The notes under the pieces were generated by a model, which worked only from the letters and a program-made list of their open reading frames with translations, had not been told where the DNA came from and ran no database searches. Both the position numbers and the translations under genes were made by a program. A stretch of DNA of 64,000 bases from Vibrio gallicus. GTDB taxonomy: Bacteria > Pseudomonadota > Gammaproteobacteria > Enterobacterales > Vibrionaceae. The first letter of the stretch is position 1; every line of letters starts with the position of its first letter. Location of the stretch: assembly GCF_024346875.1 (NCBI RefSeq), contig NZ_AP024871.1, forward strand, positions 992,001 to 1,056,000, written 5' to 3'. Of the stretch, positions 35,313 to 43,429 are shown in pieces.

Positions 35313-36059
35313 TTATTTTACACAAATTTGATTAACCATTGTCTGGTCACTCATAAAACCAATTACTGGGTTTTTATGACTAGTTGGCAAGGGATTGTGA
35401 GTTGCAGATGTGTTGCATGTTAACGTTTGATAGTGGGCTATAAATGCATGCCGATAATTGTGGTTCAAAGGTAATTTATATAATAACTCCGGTCGGGATA
35501 AATAGTAGCCTTGGAAGAGGTTAAACCCTTGTTGCTTAGCCTGTAGATAAGCGCGTTTAGTTTCGATCTTTTCTGCAATAAACTGAATATGTTGATGTTC
35601 AAGTTGTGAGATAAAATATCCCGCATCTGCGATCGAGAACTGTTGGAGGTCAAATTTAATATATGAGATATAGGGGTAGCACTCCGCCCAACTTTGATGT
35701 GGGATATAGTCATCAAGAGCTAGGGTATAACCCTTGTGGTGAAGCTTTTGTAGCGCTTGAATAAGCCCTAAGCTTGGAGTCGTTGATTCGAGAACCTCAA
35801 TGACAACCTTAGTTGGGTCTAGGGCGTATGGAAGACCTTGTATGATGGCTTGCTGTGTGAAATTAATAAACGCCTTAGTGTCACCGACTAACTGCTGTTT
35901 AATATCTAGATGAAAATCGGTAATAATTGAGCGTGTGGCATGCTCTTGGCAAATGTCAGGAAAGTGGTTTACGTGATTGTGACGATACAATAACTCATAG
36001 GCTTTAATGACCATATTTTGATTAAAAATGGGCTGGCGAGTAATAAAGTCACTGATCAT
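35313..36059 (-). CDS. EAL-domain protein, degenerate, lacking the HDOD partner
   Basis: A 248-residue protein with an EAL domain of the YuxH/CdgJ type: FITRQPIFNQNMVIKAYELLYR at the start (written in two parts, YELLYR replacing EAL), FINFTQQ, EVLEST, LALDDYIPHQSW, IKFDL, AEKIET and FQGYYLSRPE. The loop after the double aspartate (normally DFGTG) is replaced by DYIPHQ, so c-di-GMP hydrolysis is doubtful. Relatives usually continue into an HDOD domain and reach ~400 residues; here only a 50-residue tail rich in Asn, Thr and His follows. It may bind c-di-GMP or act by protein contact. Confidence 0.8.
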   Translation of the reverse strand: MISDFITRQPIFNQNMVIKAYELLYRHNHVNHFPDICQEHATRSIITDFHLDIKQQLVGDTKAFINFTQQAIIQGLPYALDPTKVVIEVLESTTPSLGLIQALQKLHHKGYTLALDDYIPHQSWAECYPYISYIKFDLQQFSIADAGYFISQLEHQHIQFIAEKIETKRAYLQAKQQGFNLFQGYYLSRPELLYKLPLNHNYRHAFIAHYQTLTCNTSATHNPLPTSHKNPVIGFMSDQTMVNQICVK

Positions 36060-36154
36060 TAAATGGCTATTCCTAATAAATACTTATATTAGATAATAGA
36101 CACTATTGAATTGATTGATATGTTATAGCCAACACTTGTTTGATTATTGAACAA

Positions 36155-36178
36155 ATATACCCAAATTCATGGGTATAT
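36155..36178 (-). terminator. Weak terminator after lpxH
   Basis: Dyad ATATACCCA (36155-36163) and TGGGTATAT (36170-36178), 17 bases past the lpxH stop. Only a short T-rich tail follows on the minus strand. It shares TATACCCA with the repeat at 36931-36975. Confidence 0.5.
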
Positions 36179-36194
36179 GAAGGTATTTGTAAGA

Positions 36195-36908
36195 TTAAAG
36201 TGGTCGGTTTATGAGCTCAATATCGTGCTCAGTCACTTGTAAAATAGAGCTTTGGCTATACCAATCACCTAGAACGATGCGCTGTTTATTATCATTAAGT
36301 TGATGGAAATTAGGACGGTGGGTATGACCATGAATAAGCAGTTCGACACCGTTACGTGTGATAGCCTCGGCTACGGCGTCTGGATTCACATCCATGATCT
36401 GAGAGGATTTAGTTTCTTTCTCACTACTGGCACCGGTTTGAACTTTTTTTACCAGTTTTCGACGCCATACTAATGGAATGCGGTTGTAAACCCATTGCAG
36501 CCATGGTTGATGTACCTTAGCGCGAAACTCCTGATACTTTACATCATCGGTACACAAGGTATCGCCGTGCATAATGAGGGTTTTTCTACCATAGAGATCG
36601 ATGACGGTTTCATCACCAAGCAATATAGCGCCGGTTTTTTTCACAAAGCGTTTACCCACCAGAAAATCGCGATTACCCTGGACAAAGAAACAGGGAACGC
36701 CAGAGTCCACTAAGCGACGAATAATGGATACGACTTGTTGATTGAAGGGGGAATTATCATCATCGCCTACCCAAAACTCAAACAGGTCTCCTAGGATATA
36801 AACCGCATCAGCACCAAGAGCATCTTGGCTCATAAAAGCGTCGAACGCTCGGGTGATGTCTTCACGTTCCGCGGTCAGGTGCAAATCGGATATAAATAGA
36901 GTGCGCAT
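36195..36908 (-). CDS. lpxH: UDP-2,3-diacylglucosamine diphosphatase
   Basis: LpxH cleaves UDP-2,3-diacylglucosamine to lipid X and UMP, step four of lipid A synthesis, at the inner face of the cytoplasmic membrane. The 237-residue calcineurin-like phosphoesterase has the metal-binding series SDLHLTAE, GDLFEFWVGDD, GNRDFLVGKRF, MHGDTLCTDD and HGHTHRPNFH. Length fits E. coli LpxH (240). It follows ppiB in the same direction, as in E. coli, with a terminator-like repeat between them. Confidence 0.96.
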   Translation of the reverse strand: MRTLFISDLHLTAEREDITRAFDAFMSQDALGADAVYILGDLFEFWVGDDDNSPFNQQVVSIIRRLVDSGVPCFFVQGNRDFLVGKRFVKKTGAILLGDETVIDLYGRKTLIMHGDTLCTDDVKYQEFRAKVHQPWLQWVYNRIPLVWRRKLVKKVQTGASSEKETKSSQIMDVNPDAVAEAITRNGVELLIHGHTHRPNFHQLNDNKQRIVLGDWYSQSSILQVTEHDIELINRPL

Positions 36909-36930
36909 GGTATGGTCTCAAAATGGAAAA

Positions 36931-36980
36931 ATACCCAAGTATTACCGCAGGGTATACGGCAATGAACTTGGGTATATAAG
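36931..36980 (-). repeat. Imperfect 45-bp inverted repeat, likely terminator of ppiB
   Basis: Arms ATACCCAAGT (36931-36940) and ACTTGGGTAT (36966-36975) are perfect; inner bases ATTACCG/CGGCAAT extend the stem with one mismatch. On the minus strand the stem runs into ATTTTTCC, fitting a terminator after ppiB. The TATACCCA word recurs at 36155, so this may be a dispersed intergenic element. Confidence 0.65.
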
Positions 36981-36992
36981 GTATAGACTAGA

Positions 36993-37484
36993 TTAAGCGA
37001 TAGTTGTGCTAGTAATAATCACTTCTTCTAGAGGAACGTCTTGGTGCATGCCCATGCTACCAGTGCTAACGCCCTTGATCTTGTTTACAACGTCCATGCC
37101 TTCAACAACTTTAGCAAATACACAGTAACCCCAGCCTTGCATATCTTCTGATTTGAAGTCTAGGAAGGTGTTGTTATTTACGTTAATGAAGAATTGAGAA
37201 CTTGCAGAGTGCGGTTCCATTGTACGCGCCATTGCGAGCGTACCAACTTCATTACTTAGGCCGTTGTTTGCTTCGTTTTTGATGGTATCGCGTGTTGCTT
37301 TTTCACGAAGACCAGATGTCATACCACCGCCTTGAATCATGAAACCATCAATGACGCGGTGGAATAGCGTGTTATCGTAGAAGCCATCTTTACAATACTG
37401 CTCAAAGTTAGCTGCTGTGATAGGTGCTTGTTCGTGATTCAGTTCAATCTTAATATCACCGTGATTAGTGTGAAGGGTGATCAT
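36993..37484 (-). CDS. ppiB: Peptidyl-prolyl cis-trans isomerase B (cyclophilin)
   Basis: A 163-residue cytoplasmic cyclophilin that speeds proline isomerisation in folding proteins. The conserved active-site strand is [15 protein letters not shown] (about residues 43-57), followed by [12 protein letters not shown] and [15 protein letters not shown]. The frame is open 16 codons further, but the family start is [21 protein letters not shown] lies upstream of ATG 37484, and the length then equals E. coli PpiB (164). No signal peptide, so PpiB not PpiA. It diverges from cysS, as in E. coli. Confidence 0.95.
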   Translation of the reverse strand: MITLHTNHGDIKIELNHEQAPITAANFEQYCKDGFYDNTLFHRVIDGFMIQGGGMTSGLREKATRDTIKNEANNGLSNEVGTLAMARTMEPHSASSQFFINVNNNTFLDFKSEDMQGWGYCVFAKVVEGMDVVNKIKGVSTGSMGMHQDVPLEEVIITSTTIA

Positions 37485-37625
37485 AGGTATGTCCTTTAAT
37501 TGGATGGATAAATCGAACCAAATTCTAACCAAACTCTCAGGACATTCAACTGTAATCGGTGTTTTCTGTTAGTTAATGTCGTATAATGGCGGTCTATTTC
37601 CCTAATTAAAATAATCTCAGAGCCG

Positions 37626-39005
37626 ATGTTAAAGATATACAACACACTTACTCGTCAAAAAGAAGAATTCAAACCAATTCATGCTGGAAAGATAGGCATG
37701 TATGTGTGTGGAGTTACCATTTATGACCTATGCCACATTGGCCATGGTCGTACCTTTGTTTCTTTTGATGTGGTGTCGCGTTATCTACGTTACCTCGGTT
37801 ATGACCTAACATTTGTGCGTAATATTACCGATATTGATGACAAGATCATCAAGCGTGCTAATGAAAATGGTGAGAGTTGTGAGGCCTTAACTGAGCGCCT
37901 TATTAGTGACATGCATGCCGATTTTGATGCACTTAATATGAAGCGTCCTGATGTTGAACCGCGTGCAACTCAGTTTATTGATGAGATCATTGCGCTGGTT
38001 GAAAGACTCATTCAACGTGGTTTCGCTTATGTTGCTGATAATGGCGATGTGATGTTTGAAGTGAGCAAGTTTGATGAATATGGCAAGCTATCTGGCCAAG
38101 ACCTTGAGCAACTGCAAGCCGGCGCTCGCGTTGATATCGAGACTGCTAAGCGTAGCCCATTAGATTTTGTACTGTGGAAGATGTCTAAACCGGGTGAACC
38201 GACTTGGGAATCACCTTGGGGGGATGGCCGCCCTGGTTGGCACATTGAGTGTTCTGCCATGAACTCTTCTATCTTAGGTGATCACTTTGATATCCACGGT
38301 GGTGGTTCAGATCTTCAATTCCCACACCATGAAAATGAAATCGCTCAATCTTGCTGCGCGCACAGTACCCAGTATGTAAATACATGGATGCACAGCGGTA
38401 TGGTGATGGTTGACCGTGAAAAAATGTCTAAATCTCTTGGTAACTTCTTCACGATCCGTGATGTGCTGGGCCACTATGATGCTGAAACGGTACGCTACTT
38501 CTTGATGTCCGGTCACTATCGCAGCCAATTAAACTATAGCGAAGAAAACCTCAATCAAGCGCGTGCTTCACTTGAGCGTTTGTATACCTCTCTACGCGGT
38601 TTGGATTTGAGTGCCGAGCCTGCTGGTGGCGAGGAGTATGTATCTCGCTTTGCTGCGGCTATGAACGATGATTTTAATACCCCCGAAGCCTATTCAGTAC
38701 TGTTTGATATGGCCCGTGAGATCAACCGTATTAAAGGTAATGACCTAGAAGCTGCGAGCCAACTTGGTAGCCTAATGCGCGAACTAGCTGAGGTGATTGG
38801 TATTTTACACCAAGACCCAGAGGCCTTCTTACAAGGCGGCCAAGCGGATGATGAAGTAGCAGAAATCGAAGCGCTTATTAAACTGCGTAATGATTCTCGC
38901 GCAGCTAAAGATTGGGCGAATGCCGATCTTGCTCGCGATAAGCTAAATGAAATGGGTATTGAATTGGAAGATGGCGCCCAAGGCACAAGTTGGCGACGCA
39001 AATAG
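37626..39005 (+). CDS. cysS: Cysteinyl-tRNA synthetase
   Basis: A 459-residue class I aminoacyl-tRNA synthetase that charges tRNA-Cys. It has zinc ligand C28 in [12 protein letters not shown], the HIGH motif at 37-40 (HIGHGRTF), zinc site [10 protein letters not shown] and [11 protein letters not shown], and KMSKSLGN at about 266. The C-terminal anticodon region ends [22 protein letters not shown]. coli CysS is 461 residues. It is monocistronic, divergent from ppiB. Confidence 0.98.
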   Translation: MLKIYNTLTRQKEEFKPIHAGKIGMYVCGVTIYDLCHIGHGRTFVSFDVVSRYLRYLGYDLTFVRNITDIDDKIIKRANENGESCEALTERLISDMHADFDALNMKRPDVEPRATQFIDEIIALVERLIQRGFAYVADNGDVMFEVSKFDEYGKLSGQDLEQLQAGARVDIETAKRSPLDFVLWKMSKPGEPTWESPWGDGRPGWHIECSAMNSSILGDHFDIHGGGSDLQFPHHENEIAQSCCAHSTQYVNTWMHSGMVMVDREKMSKSLGNFFTIRDVLGHYDAETVRYFLMSGHYRSQLNYSEENLNQARASLERLYTSLRGLDLSAEPAGGEEYVSRFAAAMNDDFNTPEAYSVLFDMAREINRIKGNDLEAASQLGSLMRELAEVIGILHQDPEAFLQGGQADDEVAEIEALIKLRNDSRAAKDWANADLARDKLNEMGIELEDGAQGTSWRRK

Positions 39006-39032
39006 TACATTGAATATTTAATCTATTACCTC

Positions 39033-39060
39033 GGGGCTGATATTCAGCCCCTTGTTTTTA
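39033..39060 (+). terminator. cysS: Intrinsic terminator after cysS
   Basis: Stem GGGGCTGA (39033-39040), loop TAT, stem TCAGCCCC (39044-39051), then TTGTTTTTA. It lies only 20 bases before tdk, so tdk must rely on read-through or on a promoter inside this short gap. Confidence 0.85.
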
Positions 39061-39079
39061 CTTTTTTTAGGACCTAGTT

Positions 39080-39658
39080 TTGGCACAACTTTACTTTTAC
39101 TACTCGGCGATGAATGCAGGCAAATCAACCACTTTGTTGCAATCAGCATTTAACTATCAAGAGCGTGGCATGAATCCCATCGTATTTACTGCGGCCTTGG
39201 ATAATCGTTATGGAGTAGGGAAGGTGACCTCTCGTATAGGGTTACAGTCGGATGCTCATCTATTTGATACTGAGTCTGATTTGCATGCCATGATGGAGAC
39301 CTTTAGTCAGGACAAGAAATATCATTGTGTATTGGTCGATGAGTGTCAGTTTCTGACCAAAGAGCAGGTATACCAACTTACAGAAGTGGTAGATAAGCTT
39401 GGCGTCCCAGTATTGTGTTATGGGCTGCGTACCGACTTTTTGGGTGAGTTATTTGAAGGGAGTCTGCATCTACTCGCATGGGCAGATAAGCTGGTTGAAT
39501 TAAAGACCATCTGTCATTGCGGACGCAAAGCGAATATGGTGATGCGCACCGATGAGCATGGAAACCCTATCTCAGAGGGGGATCAAGTCGCCATCGGTGG
39601 TAATGATAAGTACGTTTCGGTATGCCGCGTTCACTACAAACAAGCACTCAATAAATAA
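39080..39658 (+). CDS. tdk: Thymidine kinase
   Basis: A 192-residue type II thymidine kinase phosphorylating thymidine for salvage. The P-loop [13 protein letters not shown] (about residues 9-21), the DECQFLT Walker-B-like motif with the catalytic Glu, LCYGLRTDF, and the zinc-binding cysteines ICHCGRKAN and VCRVH are all present. The start is TTG 39080 with TTAGGA upstream; homology to E. coli Tdk begins exactly at this codon. Shorter than E. coli Tdk (205), lacking its C-terminal tail. Confidence 0.96.
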   Translation: MAQLYFYYSAMNAGKSTTLLQSAFNYQERGMNPIVFTAALDNRYGVGKVTSRIGLQSDAHLFDTESDLHAMMETFSQDKKYHCVLVDECQFLTKEQVYQLTEVVDKLGVPVLCYGLRTDFLGELFEGSLHLLAWADKLVELKTICHCGRKANMVMRTDEHGNPISEGDQVAIGGNDKYVSVCRVHYKQALNK

Positions 39659-39661
39659 CCC

Positions 39662-39688
39662 AAGGGCTCCTAGATAGGAGCCCTTTTA
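39662..39688 (+). terminator. tdk: Intrinsic terminator after tdk
   Basis: Dyad AAGGGCTCCTA (39662-39672) with TAGGAGCCCTT (39675-39685) and TTTT. Confidence 0.88.
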
Positions 39689-39751
39689 GATCCTGTCGCT
39701 ACATTACTCACTATAGCAACCGAGAATGCTCCTTTGATAGAACAGCGGTTA

Positions 39752-39840
39752 CCATACGTATGGCAAGTAGCTAACTATTACAGGGAATAGCCCTTCGAAA
39801 AATTAATGGTGAGCAGTATGCATTTACCTAGTAGTTAGCT
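39752..39840. repeat. Palindrome plus inverted repeat before the SnoaL-like gene
   Basis: A perfect 12-bp palindrome CCATACGTATGG (39752-39763) is followed by arms AGCTAACTATTA (39769-39780) and TAGTAGTTAGCT (39829-39840), which pair over 12 bases with one wobble. They could be operators or a structured leader; I cannot name a regulator. Confidence 0.5.
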
Positions 39841-39918
39841 GCACAATATCAATCTTTTGCTACATAGTATGGTTCTAGATTAAGCTTGGGTTATCTATTT
39901 CGATTTTAAGAGGCTACG

Positions 39919-40302
39919 ATGACAAATCAACGTAAAGCGAACAAACAAAACGCGATAGCTTTTTATCGTACAGCATATATGGGTGAGCCGACAAAAGCGG
40001 TTGAGCTGTATGTGGGTGATGATTACGTTCAGCACAACCCGATGGTTGCTGATGGCAAGCAAGGTTTTATTGAGTATTTTACCCAGATGTCACAACAGTA
40101 CCCAAAAAAGGATATTGAGTTCTTACGAGTCATAGCTGAAGGTGATCTTGTCGCTTTGCATACAAGGCAAACCTGGCCTGAGGGTGATGAGTACGTCACC
40201 ATGGATTTTTTCCGTTTCGATGTAAACGGAAAAATAGTTGAGCACTGGGACTCAATTCAATTAGTGCCTAACGAGTCAGCCAATAATAACTCGATGTTTT
40301 AA
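39919..40302 (+). CDS. SnoaL-like / ester cyclase domain protein
   Basis: A 127-residue single-domain protein of the NTF2/SnoaL fold. The typical pattern is an N-terminal helix NAIAFYRTAYMGEPTKAVELY, VQHNPMVADGKQGFIEYF, an LVALHTRQTWP strand and a final DFFRFDVNGKIVEHWDSIQ. Many such proteins are polyketide-cyclase-like or simple ligand-binding domains with no known chemistry. The histidines in QHNPM and EHWD line the cavity of family members. AGAGGC precedes the ATG. It appears monocistronic, with a palindrome-rich upstream region. Confidence 0.8.
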   Translation: MTNQRKANKQNAIAFYRTAYMGEPTKAVELYVGDDYVQHNPMVADGKQGFIEYFTQMSQQYPKKDIEFLRVIAEGDLVALHTRQTWPEGDEYVTMDFFRFDVNGKIVEHWDSIQLVPNESANNNSMF

Positions 40303-40551
40303 ATTTAATACAGTCGAAATTCCATAGCGATGGACAACACCAGATTCATTCTAGGAAACAGCGAAGCATTACTTTTGTTCCATTTTCGGTATTTATACCC
40401 ATCACCTCAGGCGCTCTAGTCCGAATGAATATGGTTTTAATGTGGGTTATCTGATGGTGTAAATCCGTTTGAAATTGGGATGTGGTTATCAATGATGGCG
40501 TAAACCACCCGGCTGATAGGTAAGTTAAAACATGAGGAATTTTAGGAAATT

Positions 40552-40833
40552 ATGTGCAAAGTTATATTAAAAGGACACATTGTTGTTCCAGAGCGTGAAC
40601 TTTCAATAATACTTAAAGAGCTTGAAATACATAAAAATCTCACCCTTAAAGAGCAAGGCTGTATTGTTTTTGAGGTAACGCAGAGCGCTGCTGAAGTAGC
40701 TCGATTTGAGGTTTATGAAGAGTTCATCAATAGGGCGGCATTCGACTACCATCAACAGCGCGTTGCTATCTCACATTGGGGATCTGTATCTAAAAATGTA
40801 CAAAGGTTCTATCAAATCGTTGAGGAACAATAA
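40552..40833 (+). CDS. Antibiotic biosynthesis monooxygenase (ABM)-like protein
   Basis: A 93-residue ferredoxin-like alpha/beta protein of the ABM/YgiN group: KVILKGHIVVPERELSIIL, then HKNLTLKEQGCIVFEVTQSA, RFEVYEEFINRAAFDYHQQR and a final helix. Members include quinol monooxygenases and heme-degrading enzymes, but small ones often lack a known activity. Start ATG 40552 lies within a good AGGAAATT context. It stands alone between two non-coding gaps of 249 and 112 bases, and is followed by a hairpin ACAAAGG/CCTTTGT (40858-40879). Confidence 0.78.
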   Translation: MCKVILKGHIVVPERELSIILKELEIHKNLTLKEQGCIVFEVTQSAAEVARFEVYEEFINRAAFDYHQQRVAISHWGSVSKNVQRFYQIVEEQ

Positions 40834-40857
40834 TTTGATAGTTAATGGGGAGGCGTG

Positions 40858-40879
40858 ACAAAGGCGTTTCTCCCTTTGT
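40858..40879. other. Hairpin after the ABM-like gene
   Basis: ACAAAGG (40858-40864) pairs with CCTTTGT (40873-40879), loop of 8. No T run follows, so any termination would be weak. Confidence 0.4.
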
Positions 40880-40945
40880 TCAATAGTTAGGTCGTGTTAG
40901 TGACAGGCTTACTATATACTTGTTTGTTTCAAAGGACAGTCAGTA

Positions 40946-41296
40946 ATGGAAATGCTCATCGTTTCATCAGAGCAACAAAAGCGACTTATTATGATCTTTA
41001 GTCGTACAACAGCAAAAATGTCAGATAAGGCACTTCTTCAAGACCTTAACTCTCATCCAATTAAATCTTCAGTTTACCCTGCGTTTAAAACTGCTCGCGA
41101 TCTGCGTGTTGAGCGGATTAAGTTGCCGGTTGGTGATGATAAAACAGCGTCTCTAAATGGTGGTGATTTTCTATATCGTTACTTAGCCAAAGGGTATATT
41201 TGCCTAGGTGACTTTACCGGTCAGCCTAAACCTGATTTATCACCTTGGGGCGTTCGTTCGGTGCGTAAATTACCAAAAATAGGTTTTGGATTGTAG
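40946..41296 (+). CDS. Unknown protein, 116 aa
   Basis: I do not recognise this family. The 116-residue product is basic, with a long N-terminal helix region (SSEQQKRLIMIFSRTTAKM), a middle with LRVERIKLPVGDD and a Gly-Asp-rich LNGGDFLYRYLAKGYICLGDF segment. It ends in TGQPKPDLSPWGVRSVRKLPK. No signal peptide or membrane helix. AAGGA lies 9 bases ahead of ATG 40946. It is convergent with the RIO kinase, with a long imperfect inverted repeat between. It looks like a lineage-restricted single gene. Confidence 0.65.
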   Translation: MEMLIVSSEQQKRLIMIFSRTTAKMSDKALLQDLNSHPIKSSVYPAFKTARDLRVERIKLPVGDDKTASLNGGDFLYRYLAKGYICLGDFTGQPKPDLSPWGVRSVRKLPKIGFGL

Positions 41297-41316
41297 ATAG
41301 CAGTTTACTGACCCTT

Positions 41317-41379
41317 GTGATTGAAAGTGGCTTGCACTGTGTACTAGATAGCACCACAAGTGGATGCCACTTTCATCAC
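41317..41379. repeat. Long imperfect inverted repeat between convergent genes
   Basis: GTGATTGAAAGTGGC (41317-41331) pairs with GCCACTTTCATCAC (41366-41379) except for one bulged T. Inner bases CACTGTG and CACAAGTG extend the stem imperfectly. A second hairpin TCACG-taaag-CGTGA overlaps its right end. It may serve as a terminator for both genes despite lacking a T-tract. Confidence 0.6.
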
Positions 41380-41408
41380 GTAAAGCGTGAGCTTTGCTAG
41401 GGGGTTAA

Positions 41409-42299
41409 CTATTGGGTGTCAGCCCAATTAAACTTGCTTTCGTCGATACCTTCTTTTTGTTCCTTAATGCGCTCTTTGCGATTTTGCTCTTCAATTCGAG
41501 CCGCATCGATCTCTTGCATTATTGAGTCAAGATCCGCCAACGAGTTATCGTCTTCAAATTGTCCAGTCAACTCAGTGTCAGGTTTTAAATCACCTTTCTC
41601 ATAGATGGACCAGATTTCCTTAGCGTATTCAGTGGAAAGAAGCTCAGGGGCAAATTGACCATAATAGTCGCGAATATTGTTGATATCACGAGCGAGCATC
41701 CATTGTGCATTATTATTGGCCGCTGCATTTACCGCTTGTGGTAAGTCAATAATTACCGGGCCGTATTCATCAACTAGCACGTTGAATTCAGATAAATCAC
41801 CATGGATTATGCCCGCGCACAGCATTTTAACTACATAGCCCATCATTACTTGATGGTCTTTAATAGCTTGTTGCTGGTTCATTACCACGTCATTTAGCCG
41901 TGGAGCAACGTAACCTTCTTCATCGGTGACAAGCTCCATGAGTAGCACGCCATCAAAGCAACCAAAAGGCTTTGGTACTCTAACGCCTGCTTGTGCAAGC
42001 TTATACAAGGCATCAACTTCAGCACTTTGCCACACCTTTTCTTGCTGGTCTCGACCAAAGCCAGAGCCTTTTTCCATTGCTCTAGCGCGGCGGCTATTAC
42101 GTACTTTTCGGCCTTCTCGATAGGCGACGGCCTTTTTAAAGTTACGTTGATTTATTTCCTTGTAGACTTTGGCGCAACGGGTCTCTTCCCCGCAGCGTAC
42201 AATGTACACCGAGGCTTCTTTGCCACTCATTAATTGGCTTTGCACTTCGTCAACTAAACCATCGTCAACTAAGGGTTGTATTCTTTTAGGTATCTTCAT
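41409..42299 (-). CDS. RIO-type serine/threonine protein kinase
   Basis: A 296-residue RIO1-like atypical kinase. The ATP loop SGKEASVYIV (about residues 25-34), lysine K44 in CAKVYKE, the catalytic loop IIHGDLSEFNVLV (D168) and the metal motif VIIDLPQAV (D185) are complete, so activity is likely. The C-terminal 60 residues are acidic and charged. The frame is open to 42377, but the family-like sequence begins MKIPKRIQPL, so ATG 42299 is preferred, though without a strong ribosome-binding site. Bacterial RIO kinases have no settled substrates. A terminator separates it from the upstream module. Confidence 0.88.
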   Translation of the reverse strand: MKIPKRIQPLVDDGLVDEVQSQLMSGKEASVYIVRCGEETRCAKVYKEINQRNFKKAVAYREGRKVRNSRRARAMEKGSGFGRDQQEKVWQSAEVDALYKLAQAGVRVPKPFGCFDGVLLMELVTDEEGYVAPRLNDVVMNQQQAIKDHQVMMGYVVKMLCAGIIHGDLSEFNVLVDEYGPVIIDLPQAVNAAANNNAQWMLARDINNIRDYYGQFAPELLSTEYAKEIWSIYEKGDLKPDTELTGQFEDDNSLADLDSIMQEIDAARIEEQNRKERIKEQKEGIDESKFNWADTQ

Positions 42300-42396
42300 A
42301 GCGTCTTTATACATTAGTTGTGTTGCAGATGAAATATTAATCAGGAAAATATGTGCCATGGTGTAAGGCGTATACAAGCAACTATTGGCGATGATG

Positions 42397-42427
42397 TAAA
42401 AAAGCCAGCAACTTTCGTTACTGGCTT
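42397..42427 (-). terminator. Terminator after the ATP-grasp gene
   Basis: On the minus strand AAGCCAGTAAC, loop GAAA, GTTGCTGGCTT and six T (stem arms at 42402-42412 and 42417-42427). A GAAA tetraloop and long stem make it strong. Confidence 0.9.
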
Positions 42428-42460
42428 AAGATCCATCATGACTAAGATAGTGTTAGTAAA

Positions 42461-43426
42461 TTACTTAAATGCCGTCCCAAATTGCTTAGCTGCGTAGGCA
42501 ACGCGCTCTGCTGGTTTTGGATATTCTATTGGTGTTGCTAAATTTTCTATATGATGAAGACGAGGTAGCAACCCAGCCCCATTGGCTATTTGTATTGCCA
42601 GCCCTGGTCTAGCATTAAGCTCTAATACCATAGGCCCTTCTTCTTGGTCTAGAACCATATCTGTACCCATATAGCCAAGCCCAGTCATTTCCCAAGCACT
42701 AGAGGCGAGGGTAAGTAACCTTTCCCAGTGCGGTACTTGCAAAGACATAAGATCTTTACCTGTATCAGGGTGGTGAGTGACGGGTAGGTCATATTGTACC
42801 GCTCTTACTGCCTTACCTGTCGCAATGTCTATACCGACCCCAACCGCGCCTTGGTGAAGGTTGGCTTTGCCGTCTGAGTTGGAGGTCGATAAACGCATCA
42901 TTGCCATCACTGGGTAGCCCTTAAATACGATAATCCGTACATCGGGAACCCCTTCATAACTGAAGCCTTTAAAGCAGTCATCAAACTTGATGAGGTTTTC
43001 TACTACAGCGACATCATTTTTCCCCCCAAGAGAGAACAACCCAGCGAGGGTATTACTGATATGCCGCTCAACATCTTGTTCATTTACCGTATCGCCAGAT
43101 GGCTTGGTATAGACGCCATCTTTGTGAGAAAGGATAACTAAAATACCCTTACCGCCACTACCTTGCGCCGGCTTTATACAAAAGCCAGGCCAGTTTTTCA
43201 CCATGTTATGGATGCGCTTTACTTCAGCTTGTTGGCTAATTACCCCAATAAGCGCTGGCGTTGTGGCACCGTGTAACTTTGCGATTTCCTTAGTCTTTAG
43301 TTTGTCATCAACTAATGGGAATTTACTGCGATCATTATACTTACTGATATAACTGTGATTGCGTTGATTCATCCCCATAATGCCTTTGGAGCGGATCTTC
43401 GATGGCGAAGTAAATTGACTAAACAT
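42461..43426 (-). CDS. ATP-grasp ligase, alpha-L-glutamate ligase-like
   Basis: A 321-residue ATP-grasp protein of the RimK-related (alpha-L-glutamate ligase-like) group. GFCIKPAQGSGGKGILVI (about residues 81-98) is the nucleotide-binding glycine loop, with DFENLIKFDD-like spacing further on. VLELNARPGLAIQIANGAG (about 277-295) is the metal-binding C-terminal motif with the conserved Glu and Asn. It would form an amide or peptide bond with a carboxylate activated by ATP. It is the last gene of a three-gene module, 3 bases after the 7TM gene. The substrate is unknown. Confidence 0.87.
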   Translation of the reverse strand: MFSQFTSPSKIRSKGIMGMNQRNHSYISKYNDRSKFPLVDDKLKTKEIAKLHGATTPALIGVISQQAEVKRIHNMVKNWPGFCIKPAQGSGGKGILVILSHKDGVYTKPSGDTVNEQDVERHISNTLAGLFSLGGKNDVAVVENLIKFDDCFKGFSYEGVPDVRIIVFKGYPVMAMMRLSTSNSDGKANLHQGAVGVGIDIATGKAVRAVQYDLPVTHHPDTGKDLMSLQVPHWERLLTLASSAWEMTGLGYMGTDMVLDQEEGPMVLELNARPGLAIQIANGAGLLPRLHHIENLATPIEYPKPAERVAYAAKQFGTAFK

Positions 43427-43429
43427 AAT

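Noticed and set aside
39919..41296. Integron cassette array for the three small genes
   Set aside because: I looked for RYYYAAC / GTTRRRY pairs bounding each gene and found no proper attC-like site; no integrase in the window.
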